Source of the DNA: Clostridia bacterium
GTDB taxonomy: Bacteria; Bacillota; Clostridia; Peptostreptococcales; Acidaminobacteraceae
Direction of reading: 5' to 3'
DNA length: 64,000 nucleotides
Assembly (NCBI GenBank): GCA_016937975.1
Contig: JAFGVN010000051.1
Span: forward strand, 18,118-82,117
Below, piece after piece: positions 14,196 through 22,525 of this stretch. The notes beneath the pieces are model-generated. The model saw only the letters and a program-made list of their open reading frames with translations, searched no databases and was not told where the DNA came from. Each line of letters starts with the position of its first letter. Position 1 is the first letter of the stretch. Both the position numbers and the translations under genes were made by a program.

Positions 14196-16616
14196 CTAAA
14201 TTTTCATTCTTTTTAATCTTAATGCATTGGATACTACCGAAACGGAACTCAAGGACATTGCTGCTGCAGCATACATGGGATTTAACAACGGTCCATCAAA
14301 TAATGTTAAAATACCAGCTGCAACTGGAATACCTATAACATTGTAAAAAAACGCCCAAAATAGGTTTTGCTTTATATTTCTAATGGTCATTCTACTTAAC
14401 TTGATCGCAGTAACCACATCCATTAAGTTGTTTTTAATTAAGACGATATCTGCAGCCTCTATGGCTACATCGGTTCCTGAACCTATGGCAATACCAACAT
14501 GTGCCTGAACCAAGGCAGGTGCATCATTAATACCATCGCCTACCATAGCTACAATGGAATCCTCCTGTAGACGTTTTACTTCATTAGATTTGTCTTCAGG
14601 CATGACTTCAGAAAGTATATGATTTATTCCCACTTCTCTGCCTATTGCCTTTGCGGTTTTTTCATGATCTCCAGTGATCATGACTACCTCTATTCCCATT
14701 CCTTTTAGGGTCTTAATAGCTTCATAGGATGTTGATTTAATGGTATCACCAATGGCAATAAAGCCAATCAGAATATTATTCTTAACAACAAAGACCGGTG
14801 TTTTACCTTCATCTGCAAAGTTCTCCCAATCTGTTGGTACATTTAAATTTAAAGAATCGATTAACTTTAAGTTTCCAATAATAATTTTTGACCCATCAAT
14901 TTCTGCTTCAAGTCCTAATCCCGGTAAAGCTTTAAAAGAAGCAGGTTCATAGATATCGATATGCCTTTCTTTTGATTTTTCTAATATTGCAACTGCCAAA
15001 GGATGTTCTGAACCATATTCACCACAAGCTGCATAATGCAAAAGTTCTTCCTCGCTAACACCATATGGGATGATTGCTGTGACTTTCATTTTTCCTTCTG
15101 TGATTGTACCGGTTTTATCTAATACAACTGTTTTCACTTGATGTGCTTGCTCAAGAGCCTCACCTGATTTAATTAAAACACCATATTCTGCACTTCGACC
15201 GGTGCCCACCATAATTGCAGTTGGGGTTGCCAAACCTAATGCACAAGGACAAGCAATAACCAATATTGAGATAAAAATCTTTAATGCAAATGTAAAGTCA
15301 TCTTGTATAAACATCCAAGCAACAAAAGCAACTAAAGCAAGGGCAATGACAGTGGGTACAAAATACCCTGATATGATATCAGCAAGGCGTGCAATCGGTG
15401 CTTTCTTCCCTTGAGCATCCTCTACTAAATGTATAATCTTAGAAAGTACCGTTTGCTCATTTGTTGCAGTCACTTCAACCTTCATACTACCATTTTTATT
15501 CATAGAAGCTGCTACGACCTTTGAGCCAATGTTTTTTTCAACAGGTAGACTTTCACCTGTTAACATACTTTCGTCCACACTACTTTGACCATTGATTACA
15601 ACGCCATCAACGGGAATACTGGTACCTGGCTTAATCAGTACCAAATCACCCACGGAAACTTCTTCTACGGGTAATTCTATCTCAGACGCTCCATGAAGTA
15701 CCAAAGCCGTCTTGGGCTGCAGATCTATTAATTTTTCTATTGCAGCAGTTGTTCTGCCCTTTGAACGCAGCTCTAATGTTTTACCTAATTTGATTAAGGT
15801 AATAATGGTTGCAGCAGTCTCAAAATACAATTGATGTGCATAATGTTGATCACCACCAAAAATCATAAAGAGACCAAAAAAGGAATAAAGAATCGCTGCA
15901 GATGTACCAACTGCAATTAATGAATCCATATTAGGAACTCGTTTTACCAATGCCTTAAATCCCTTAGTGTAAAACTGTCTCCCAATATAAAGAACTGGAA
16001 CTGTTAAAAAGACTTGAACCACTGAGAATACCTTTGGATGGACCATCGGATCAAACCATGGAATAGTTGGCAGATTAATCATAGGACCCATTGCAATAAA
16101 TAGTAACGGAACTGTAAAGGCAATGGCCAAATATAAATCTCTCCACATTTTTTTTTGTTCATCTTCAGATTTCGAAATACGATTTTGTTTTTCCAAATTT
16201 AATGGTGTGTAACCTGCTTTAACTATAGCTTGCTTAATTTCTGAAATTCTCACTTTACTCGGTTGATAAACAATATTTGCCTTATTGGTTGCAATGTTTA
16301 CATCTACTGAAAGTACACCTTCCAAACGGTTAACCACTCGACTAACTGTCGAGGCACAAGCTGCTCAAGTCATACCATCTATGGGCATAACAATTTCTTT
16401 TGTTTCCAAATATTCAGATCCAGAATAACCAATTTTTTCAATCATTTCCAATATGCTTTCTTGTGACAACTTAGAATCATCATATTCCAAATCTAATTTT
16501 TTTGTTGTTAAATTTACACTTGCCTTTATGACATGTTCAGAGCGATTGAATACTCTTTCAACAGCACTTGAACAGGCCGCACAAGTCATGCCTTCAACAA
16601 TATATGTTTTATGCAT
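14196..16616 (-). CDS. copA: Copper-translocating P-type ATPase CopA, candidate selenoprotein (in-frame TGA at codon 84)
   Basis: One continuous frame of 806 residues if the TGA at 16365-16367 is read through. Domain order: HMA1 (GMTCAAC, residues 9-15), HMA2 whose first metal cysteine is the TGA (GMT-U-AAC, U84/C87), eight helices, TGES (about 353), the membrane CPC (456-458), DKTGT (about 500), a GDGINDAP hinge and a C-terminal MSLSS; the last features define Cu(I)-type P1B ATPases. A 6-bp hairpin at +12 to +28 after TGA fits a bacterial SECIS. No ribosome binding site supports separate initiation after TGA. ATG 16616 (AAGGAGATGAAGTGA) overlaps the HTH gene by 8 bp. A nonsense mutation or sequencing error remains possible; all other motifs are intact. 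Confidence 0.85.
16337..16353 (-). promoter_or_regulatory. Candidate bacterial SECIS hairpin in copA
   Basis: Minus strand CTCGAC-AGTTA-GTCGAG: perfect 6-bp stem, 5-nt loop with G as second loop base. It begins 12 nt after the in-frame TGA and the loop begins at +18, the same spacing as the upper stem-loop of E. coli fdhF. It uses the rarer codons TCG and CGA, suggesting selection on the RNA. Confidence 0.65.
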
Positions 16617-17097
16617 TCACTTCATCTCCTTCAAAAGCTTGTAACAACATAGATGCCTTTGTCATAAAAGTTGGATTCCCCCATAAAACAAATCTTGCAC
16701 GCTTCAGAGGCTCATCATAAACATAATTATATTGAGCTTTTCCACCATTAAGACCATCTTCTGTCACGACACGTGAAAGAACTTGAGACATTTTCACAAT
16801 TGACTCTGTATCTTCCACATAGTAGTCAACAATTGTACACAACTGCAGTTTGTCATCTGATGTAAAATAATCTGTATCCATGAAAATACAAAAATCATCT
16901 TCATGAATGGTATTTGTACTACAACAGGTTTTTGAAGCACTTTGGTTCAAATAGTTTTCTACTTGTTCCTGTGTTATCCGCCATTGACCACCTATTTTAT
17001 TTGCACTGATTTTTCCAGCATATATGTAGCGTCTTATGGTCTTCACAGAGACATCCAATAATTTTGCCACATCATCAACAGTATAAATTTGATTCAT
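16609..17097 (-). CDS. Excisionase/MerR-type HTH protein, probable copper-operon regulator
   Basis: 162 residues from ATG 17097 (RBS AAGGAGTTTAT). Residues 1-50 are an HTH_17/excisionase winged helix (YTVDDVAKLLDVSVKTIRRY..GKISANKIGGQWRIT). The rest is unlike CopY or CsoR: a CC pair near residue 60 (SKTCCST), further cysteines, and a roughly 100-residue C-terminal domain (DDFCIFMDTDYF to MLLQAFEGD) that I do not recognise. It is the first gene of the copA operon, overlapping copA by 8 bp, and the operator region lies just upstream. Copper sensing through Cys is inferred. Confidence 0.75.
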   Translation of the reverse strand: MNQIYTVDDVAKLLDVSVKTIRRYIYAGKISANKIGGQWRITQEQVENYLNQSASKTCCSTNTIHEDDFCIFMDTDYFTSDDKLQLCTIVDYYVEDTESIVKMSQVLSRVVTEDGLNGGKAQYNYVYDEPLKRARFVLWGNPTFMTKASMLLQAFEGDEVNA

Positions 17098-17107
17098 ATA
17101 AACTCCT

Positions 17108-17183
17108 TGTACATAATTGTACAAAAGTGGACACTTTTGTACTTGTCAAATTCATTGTACACCTGTACAGTACACTTTGTCAA
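17108..17183 (-). promoter_or_regulatory. Copper operon promoter with cop box and inverted repeats
   Basis: TTGACA (17178-17183), 18 bp, TACAAT (17154-17159). Inside the spacer lies TACA-CC-TGTA (17158-17167), the cop-box consensus TACANNTGTA. Downstream are GTACAAAAGTG-N2-CACTTTTGTAC (17119-17142) and TGTACA-N4-TGTACA (17108-17123). A repressor bound here would block both -10 and the start site. Confidence 0.75.
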
Positions 17184-17203
17184 GTAGAAGAACTACAGTG
17201 TTT

Positions 17204-18391
17204 TCACTGTAGTTCCAATCTTTTAAACATATTTAATTTGAAACGATTGATAAAATCATCAAAGTTTTTAATCTTATATTTTGATTGATAGTCGCCATAA
17301 AACCCCGAGGCTTTAAAAGTCTCCATAAATCTTGGTGCGTTTATGGTATTACTTTTAAAATCATCAATAGCACCACTGAGAAAAAGCTTTTTCTCTTCAC
17401 TTGTAAAATCTAAGTAATTATTAGCAGCCATGGTCTTGTATGAATCCGCATAGAATCCCTCATTCAGCTTAAGTGATAAAAACCATCTATAATGATTGAT
17501 CATCAAATCCATCTCTATTGCGCTGAGTTTTAAACCATCAAATTGAAAATATAACTCAGGTTCTTCAAAAGAAAGAAAAAGTAAAGCGTATCTTAAATCT
17601 TTCACGAAATGATATAAATCCATTATTTTTTCTTCATATTGATCATCCCACTGATTATCCATATATGTCAAAGCTTGCTTCCAATCACTTTGATTAAAAT
17701 TCAAAAAAGTATAATCATCCTCTAACATAGCTTCTAAAATATCAGTCAATGATTTTTTCAAATCCTTTTTTAACTTCAGATCCTCTTTAGCCAGTAGTAA
17801 AACTTCAGAAGCACTATTTAGTAAATCATGCAAATCCAGGTGAACTGCTATTTGATCCTTGGATTCAGTTATATTTTCTGACATTTCTTCAGTAATCTTT
17901 TCCATGTACTTTTTCCAATAAAAACCTTTTAAATCCATATACTGAAAATAATGATGGCTTTCAAAAATATAATTTAAAATATTTAAATATGGACTTCCAT
18001 CTAGAAAAATAACTTCATGATGATCATTTATATACAATTTTTTGTCTTCAACAGCCATTGAAGTATCTTTAAGAACATGTCCATCTGATGTGGCTAATCC
18101 ATGAATACCAAATACCTGATCCTTAATACCACTTGAAAATTTAAAATCAACATTTTTCAGAAACTCATATCCTTCTTCAGTTTCAACTGCATTGGCGCGA
18201 AGTGTCATTCGTGGAGATTCTTCCTTTAAAGCATCGTATAGACCATAAAATATCCGCATTGTTGGATCATCAAATCCAATGACTACATCTCTTATAAAAA
18301 AATACAAAGGAAATAATAACAAAGCAACTAAAATTAAAATCCATAGAACTTTAAAGCGCTGAACATTTTTATTTTTAAATAAATGATTCAT
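17204..18391 (-). CDS. Hypothetical membrane-anchored protein
   Basis: 395 residues. One N-terminal helix (about 15-35) after a positively charged tip, then a long mainly helical acidic domain likely outside the cell; no lipobox. I recognise no catalytic motif or family. It resembles substrate-independent, single-pass proteins of about 400 aa in clostridia, but I cannot name one. RBS AAGGAGGTAAAA. It lies between the btu operon terminator and the copper promoter; its 3' end contains a GAACTACAGTG/CACTGTAGTTC hairpin (17189-17214) that could terminate it weakly. Confidence 0.7.
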   Translation of the reverse strand: MNHLFKNKNVQRFKVLWILILVALLLFPLYFFIRDVVIGFDDPTMRIFYGLYDALKEESPRMTLRANAVETEEGYEFLKNVDFKFSSGIKDQVFGIHGLATSDGHVLKDTSMAVEDKKLYINDHHEVIFLDGSPYLNILNYIFESHHYFQYMDLKGFYWKKYMEKITEEMSENITESKDQIAVHLDLHDLLNSASEVLLLAKEDLKLKKDLKKSLTDILEAMLEDDYTFLNFNQSDWKQALTYMDNQWDDQYEEKIMDLYHFVKDLRYALLFLSFEEPELYFQFDGLKLSAIEMDLMINHYRWFLSLKLNEGFYADSYKTMAANNYLDFTSEEKKLFLSGAIDDFKSNTINAPRFMETFKASGFYGDYQSKYKIKNFDDFINRFKLNMFKRLELQ

Positions 18392-18428
18392 TTTTACCTC
18401 CTTGTTATCCTTATTCTACCAAATAAAA

Positions 18429-18453
18429 GAACTTTGGCCTATGTCCAAAGTTC
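18429..18453 (-). terminator. Terminator after the cobalamin ABC ATPase gene
   Basis: GAACTTTGG and CCAAAGTTC form a 9-bp stem with a 7-nt loop, followed by TTTTATTT on the minus strand. Confidence 0.85.
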
Positions 18454-18461
18454 CATAATTG

Positions 18462-19232
18462 TTAAAATACGACTAATGGCAATTGTGTCACAGGATGTTC
18501 CAGAATACTAACATCTAAATCATATACATGTAAAATATTCTCTTTCGTTACCACTTCAGTAGGTTCTCCATATTTAAAAACTTTCCCATCGTGTAACATC
18601 ATGACTTGATCACAGTACTTCAATGCATAGTTTAAATCATGTAAGATCGTAACAATCGTCATGTTTCTCGTTTCAGACAGTTGTTTAATCAATGTCATCA
18701 CTTGAATTTGATGATGCACATCCAAATAGGTCACTGGTTCATCTAAAATTAAGACTTCAGGCTCTTGAGCCAAGGCTCTAGCAATAATCACACGCTGTCT
18801 TTCACCACCACTTAATTGATGAATCAAACGATCTTTATATTGCCAAGTATCCGTTTCTTCCATAACTGCTTTCACAATTTCATAGTCTTTATGAGATTCC
18901 TGTTGAAACCTTTTTAAATGTGGCGTTCTGCCAAGTAACACAACTTCATATGCAGTTAAATCGTAAGTAATATTAGTCGTTTGAGGGACCATGGCCATTG
19001 ATTTTGCCAATTGTGCGATTTTAATCTCACTTAAATCTTCATTATTTATGAATATAGTTTTCTTAGACGTCTTTAAAAGTTTCGAAAGCAATTTAGCCAT
19101 AGTTGTTTTTCCAGAACCATTGGGACCAATTATGCCTGTAAATAAACCACCTTTGATTTTTAAAGAAATATCTTTTAAGATTTCCTTCTGATCATAAGAC
19201 CAATTTAAGTTTTCTATAGTAATAGAATGCAT
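18462..19232 (-). CDS. btuD: Cobalamin/corrinoid ABC importer ATP-binding protein (BtuD/FecE-like)
   Basis: 256 residues with Walker A GPNGSGKTT, Q-loop AMVPQTT, signature LSGGERQRVIIARALAQ, Walker B VLILDEPVTYLD and H-loop ILHDLNYA. The FecE/BtuD family energises uptake of corrinoids, haem or iron chelates. It overlaps no neighbour: 4 bp after the permease gene. The cobalamin riboswitch upstream of the operon indicates corrinoid transport, so I use the btu name. Confidence 0.9.
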   Translation of the reverse strand: MHSITIENLNWSYDQKEILKDISLKIKGGLFTGIIGPNGSGKTTMAKLLSKLLKTSKKTIFINNEDLSEIKIAQLAKSMAMVPQTTNITYDLTAYEVVLLGRTPHLKRFQQESHKDYEIVKAVMEETDTWQYKDRLIHQLSGGERQRVIIARALAQEPEVLILDEPVTYLDVHHQIQVMTLIKQLSETRNMTIVTILHDLNYALKYCDQVMMLHDGKVFKYGEPTEVVTKENILHVYDLDVSILEHPVTQLPLVVF

Positions 19233-19236
19233 CTCA

Positions 19237-20280
19237 TCACCTCTTCACTTGATTGCTACGATACAATAAGAATATAAAGTATGGGGCACCAATAATAGCT
19301 GTTACAACACCTAAAGGCAGTTGGGACGGTGCGATGATCGTCCTAGCTATTGTATCAGAAATTATTAAGAAAATCCCGCCTGACAATATCGTTGCCGGTA
19401 TTAAATATTTGTGATTTGGTCCAACAACTAACCGCATTGCATGGGGAACAATTAACCCAACAAATCCAATAATACCACTTACAGATACACTAAAAGCTGT
19501 TGCAACAGATGCTGTAAATAATAATATCTTTCTCAGTAAGTTTACATCAATTCCCATTGATGTTGCTGATTCTTCTCCAAGGAGTAGAACATTAAGATCT
19601 CTTGCAAAGAAAATAAAAACGGCAACAGAGAGTAGAATTGGAATATATATCACTTCAATTTGATTCATTTTTATTGCAGACAATGATCCCATAGTCCAAA
19701 ATACTATTTTCTCCACTTGCTCCCTATTGAGTGCAATCATTAATGACACCATGGATGATAATAGAAAACTAACCGCAATACCAGATAGTAAGAGGGTTGT
19801 AACCGATGCCTTCATACCTACTTTTGCAATATTATAAACCAAATACATCGTTATGATAGCACCTAGAAACGCCCCAATTGATACAGAAGTCATATTTAAA
19901 ATTTTGAAAGAAACACCTGTTACAATCATCAAGGTACCACCAAATGCAGCACCAGAACTTATACCGAGGACATAAGGTTCTGCCAAAGGATTTCTTAGAA
20001 CGCCTTGAAAAATTACACCTGCACCTGCAAGTGCCATACCTATCAACGCTGCACCAATAATCCTTGGGATTCTAACAACATATAGGATTTGAACATGTGT
20101 ATTTTTAATATCTGTCACGTCTATAAACGATTTGATTCCTGGTAATTTAGCCAACATAAGTTTTACAGTATCACCAAAAGGAATTGTTTCCGGACCAATG
20201 GTACATGAAACAATCATCGATAGCAAAAGCAGTACAAATAACGTTATTATTATGATTTTTTTTGAGAGATTATTTAACAT
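19237..20280 (-). CDS. btuC: Cobalamin/corrinoid ABC importer permease (BtuC/FecCD-like)
   Basis: 347 residues from ATG 20280 (an in-frame TTG at 20292 is less likely). Ten hydrophobic segments with LAEPYVLGISSGAAFGG and GIIGFVGLIVPHAMRLVVGPNH, the FecCD signatures. It forms the channel with BtuD. The gap of about 95 bp to the upstream binding-protein gene contains a small hairpin (20351-20368), which may reduce transcription of the permease and ATPase relative to the binding protein. Confidence 0.93.
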   Translation of the reverse strand: MLNNLSKKIIIITLFVLLLLSMIVSCTIGPETIPFGDTVKLMLAKLPGIKSFIDVTDIKNTHVQILYVVRIPRIIGAALIGMALAGAGVIFQGVLRNPLAEPYVLGISSGAAFGGTLMIVTGVSFKILNMTSVSIGAFLGAIITMYLVYNIAKVGMKASVTTLLLSGIAVSFLLSSMVSLMIALNREQVEKIVFWTMGSLSAIKMNQIEVIYIPILLSVAVFIFFARDLNVLLLGEESATSMGIDVNLLRKILLFTASVATAFSVSVSGIIGFVGLIVPHAMRLVVGPNHKYLIPATILSGGIFLIISDTIARTIIAPSQLPLGVVTAIIGAPYFIFLLYRSNQVKR

Positions 20281-20350
20281 TTTAACATCCAATCCATTGT
20301 ATAATTTGGTATATAGTGCAAAATATGTAATATGACATTAAAGCGTAAAA

Positions 20351-20368
20351 GGCTAGGTTTCCCTAGCC
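20351..20368 (-). terminator. Intercistronic hairpin after the binding-protein gene
   Basis: GGCTAGG and CCTAGCC form a 7-bp stem with a GAAA loop, followed by only four T. It probably acts as a partial terminator or stabiliser within the operon. Confidence 0.7.
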
Positions 20369-20374
20369 TAATAT

Positions 20375-21373
20375 TTATTTAAGTACTTCAGGATGTAGAA
20401 TTTCTACAATCGCTTTTAAACCTGATGCTAAACGAGGTCCCTGTCTAGATAACAAATCTTGGTTGATTGTATATAAATGACCTTCTTTAACAGCTCTTAA
20501 ATCCTTATAGCCTTCAGTCGTTTCAAATGATTCTTTCGTGCCTACTAATTCACTAACAATAATATAATCAGGATCTTTTTCAATTAAAGTCTCTAAGTTA
20601 TATGACCATCCAGTAGCATCACCAGCGACATTAGCACCACCAGCCATTTCTAACATTTCATGAATGAAAGTATCACCGGTTGCTGTCCAGTCGCCACCCT
20701 CGCCAAAACCTACAACATAATAAACAGATTTCTTCTCTACATCCTTTAAAGCATCCACTACACTTTGAACATCTGACTGCATGGATGTAATGATCTCATT
20801 TGCTTCATCTTCTACTGCAAAAATTTGACCAAGTTGGGTCAGAATAGAGTATACACCATCAAAGTTTTCCTGAGCTGTTAATACTGCATATGGAATTCCT
20901 GCTTCATCAAACATTGCAGCAGCTTCTTCACTTGCATGTGTAGACATTAAGATTAAATCAGGATTCAAAGCAATTATACCTTCAATATTTGGTGTTCTTA
21001 ATGAACCAATGGATTCAATTGATGCTACTTCTTCAGGATAATTGCAATAATCCGTTCTGCCCACTAAATGATCACCTAGACCTAATGCAAAGATCATTTC
21101 AGTCATACTTGGTGCTAAAGATACAACAGTTTGAGGTACATTGTCTAAAACAATCTCTCTACCCATTCCATCAGTAATTGTTACAACCATGCTTTCTTTT
21201 CCATTTTCATCAGTTGCTTTTGCATCTTCATTTTCATTCATTACCGATTCGTTGTTGTTAACTGTTACATTTTTGTTTACTACATTGTTTGCTTCATTTG
21301 TTGTGTTGTTGTTACATGCTACCAATGAGAATACTAGCACTAATACCAATAACATTTGGATAATTTTTTTCAC
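20375..21373 (-). CDS. btuF: Cobalamin/corrinoid-binding lipoprotein (BtuF-like)
   Basis: 332 residues starting at a GTG (21373) behind GGAGGT. Signal peptide with lipobox LVAC (Cys20), an Asn-rich linker of about 45 residues, then a periplasmic-binding-protein fold with VVSLAPSMTEMIFALGLGDH and YVVGFGEGGDWTATGDTFIH. TroA/BtuF family: it delivers substrate to the permease from outside the membrane. It is the first gene after the cobalamin riboswitch. Confidence 0.9.
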   Translation of the reverse strand: MKKIIQMLLVLVLVFSLVACNNNTTNEANNVVNKNVTVNNNESVMNENEDAKATDENGKESMVVTITDGMGREIVLDNVPQTVVSLAPSMTEMIFALGLGDHLVGRTDYCNYPEEVASIESIGSLRTPNIEGIIALNPDLILMSTHASEEAAAMFDEAGIPYAVLTAQENFDGVYSILTQLGQIFAVEDEANEIITSMQSDVQSVVDALKDVEKKSVYYVVGFGEGGDWTATGDTFIHEMLEMAGGANVAGDATGWSYNLETLIEKDPDYIIVSELVGTKESFETTEGYKDLRAVKEGHLYTINQDLLSRQGPRLASGLKAIVEILHPEVLK

Positions 21374-21419
21374 TTTCTCTTACCTCCATTAGTTATTCGG
21401 TTGAATCAAATGGGAACTA

Positions 21420-21448
21420 AAAAAGCTGATTCAAAAAAGAATCAGCTT
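21420..21448 (-). terminator. Terminator of the cobalamin riboswitch
   Basis: AAGCTGATTC and GAATCAGCTT form a 10-bp stem with a T6 loop, then TTTTT. It follows the aptamer directly and is the likely off-state of the switch. Confidence 0.92.
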
Positions 21449-21461
21449 GAAGTATTTAGCA

Positions 21462-21657
21462 TACCAACCTTGACTTCCTCCCGAAGCTGATTTTTCCAAT
21501 AAGGCAGGTTTCCTGGCTCATAGTTCATCTTACTCTCATACCTTCCCAGAATAACTTCCAGTGGCTTATTTGATTTCATCACTATTTACAGTAGCGGGGG
21601 CTGCTGAGGCTTGTCCTCATTCCCTATTATCTTTCTAAAAGAAAGCACCTTATTTGT
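21462..21657 (-). ncRNA. Cobalamin riboswitch
   Basis: Minus strand shows in order AAGGTGC, AATAGGGAATGAGG, CAGCAGCCCCCGCTACTGT, GCCACTG, TGGGAAGG, and the B12 box AGCCAGGAAACCTGCC (21503-21518), closing with GGTTGGTATGC. All conserved cores are present. It controls the btuFCD-type operon: with adenosylcobalamin bound, the downstream terminator forms. Confidence 0.97.
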
Positions 21658-21676
21658 TTATTTAATTGACACATGC

Positions 21677-21705
21677 ATTATATCACAATAATTTCCAAAC
21701 AACAA
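21677..21705 (-). promoter_or_regulatory. Promoter of the cobalamin riboswitch transcript
   Basis: TATAAT at 21677-21682 with TTGTTG 17 bp upstream (21700-21705); the start is expected about 12 nt before the aptamer. Confidence 0.65.
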
Positions 21706-21723
21706 CACATAGGATATAATAAG

Positions 21724-21890
21724 TTATCCCCACCTCATCCATATTTATAAGGAATAACTCACATAATATACAAATTATTCATAGGTTGTACACAGAAATT
21801 TGAAATTTATACACACATTTTGTGGATAACTATGGAGAACATGACCGAACAAACGTTTTGTTATCCACACTATACACAGACTTATACACA
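21724..21890. other. DnaA-box cluster
   Basis: Within 170 bp there are two perfect DnaA boxes, TTATCCACA at 21861-21869 (+) and its reverse at 21821-21829 (-), three with one mismatch (21724-21732, 21807-21815, 21882-21890) and two with two mismatches (21786-21794, 21870-21878). Six of seven share the same orientation. Bacillus has ori-proximal DnaA-box clusters of this sort. It may also be part of a replication origin, although dnaA is not nearby. Confidence 0.75.
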
Positions 21891-22108
21891 TATTCTTGGG
21901 ATTATTTTATTTTTTTTTGGTAACAAATTATAAATAATTTATGAATATAGCCAAGTTTTAGTGCGAGTTGATGGATTTAAATTATATAATTTCTACAATT
22001 CTTTTTTTCTTAGATTTTTATTCTTGATAATATAAATTTTTTATGATTAGTTTTTGTTATGCTTTTTACAATAAAACCTTTAGAACAAATAATAATTCAT
22101 CACAAAAA
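21891..22108. other. AT-rich noncoding stretch next to the DnaA boxes
   Basis: About 220 bp of very AT-rich DNA, with T-runs (TATTTTTTTTTGG, ATTCTTTTTTTC) immediately adjoining the DnaA boxes. I see no gene, RNA or repeat. It has the composition of a DNA-unwinding element, but no proven DnaA-trio pattern. Confidence 0.45.
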
Positions 22109-22128
22109 AAACAGAGAAATCTCTGTTT
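22109..22128 (-). terminator. Terminator after mgsA
   Basis: AAACAGAGA and TCTCTGTTT pair around a 2-nt loop; on the minus strand a run of T8 follows. Confidence 0.88.
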
Positions 22129-22525
22129 AATAAGCATCACGGATGGTCTTCCATTCTTCTTTATGAAGGGTTCCATAAAGTAGAATTTCCGCAGAAGTAA
22201 CGTTTGTCGCCAATGGTACTTGGTGAACATCACAGACTCTAAGAAGTGCTAGAACATCTGGTTCATGGGGTTGTGCTGTCAAAGGATCTCTTAGAAAGAT
22301 TACCAAATCGATCATATCTTGAGCAACTTGTGCACCGATTTGTTGATCGCCACCAATTGGTCCTGATAGAAATCTTTCCACATCTAAACCCGTTTCTTCC
22401 ATGATGCGAAGCCCTGTTGTCCCTGTTGCACACAATTGGCACTCTGCTAAAACATCTTTATGATTCTTAACAAACTGAATCATCTTTTCTTTTTTATTAT
22501 CATGAGCAATTAATGCTATTTTCAT
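22127..22525 (-). CDS. mgsA: Methylglyoxal synthase
   Basis: 132 residues. [46 protein letters not shown] and [20 protein letters not shown] are the MgsA motifs, including the catalytic aspartate in GGDQQ. It converts dihydroxyacetone phosphate to methylglyoxal and phosphate in the cytosol, a bypass under phosphate limitation. It overlaps pheA by 4 bp (ATGA), so they are one transcript. Length is normal. Confidence 0.96.
   Translation of the reverse strand: MKIALIAHDNKKEKMIQFVKNHKDVLAECQLCATGTTGLRIMEETGLDVERFLSGPIGGDQQIGAQVAQDMIDLVIFLRDPLTAQPHEPDVLALLRVCDVHQVPLATNVTSAEILLYGTLHKEEWKTIRDAY

Noticed and set aside
14196..16337. CopA as an independent 713-residue gene starting at GTG 16337
   Set aside because: The GTG has no Shine-Dalgarno sequence and starts in the middle of HMA2; the frame is continuous with the upstream HMA part across one TGA.
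16365..16616. 83-residue stand-alone heavy-metal protein
   Set aside because: It would end at GMT, just before the metal cysteine of a second HMA domain; this makes no domain sense, so it is read as the N-terminus of CopA.
17189..17214. Hairpin GAACTACAGTG/CACTGTAGTTC as a strong terminator
   Set aside because: The tail lacks a T-run (TTCTTCTACTTG); mentioned only as a weak terminator of the hypothetical protein gene.
21724..22108. Calling the DnaA-box cluster oriC
   Set aside because: No dnaA/dnaN/rpmH nearby and no strand switch of genes around it; kept as a DnaA-box cluster only.
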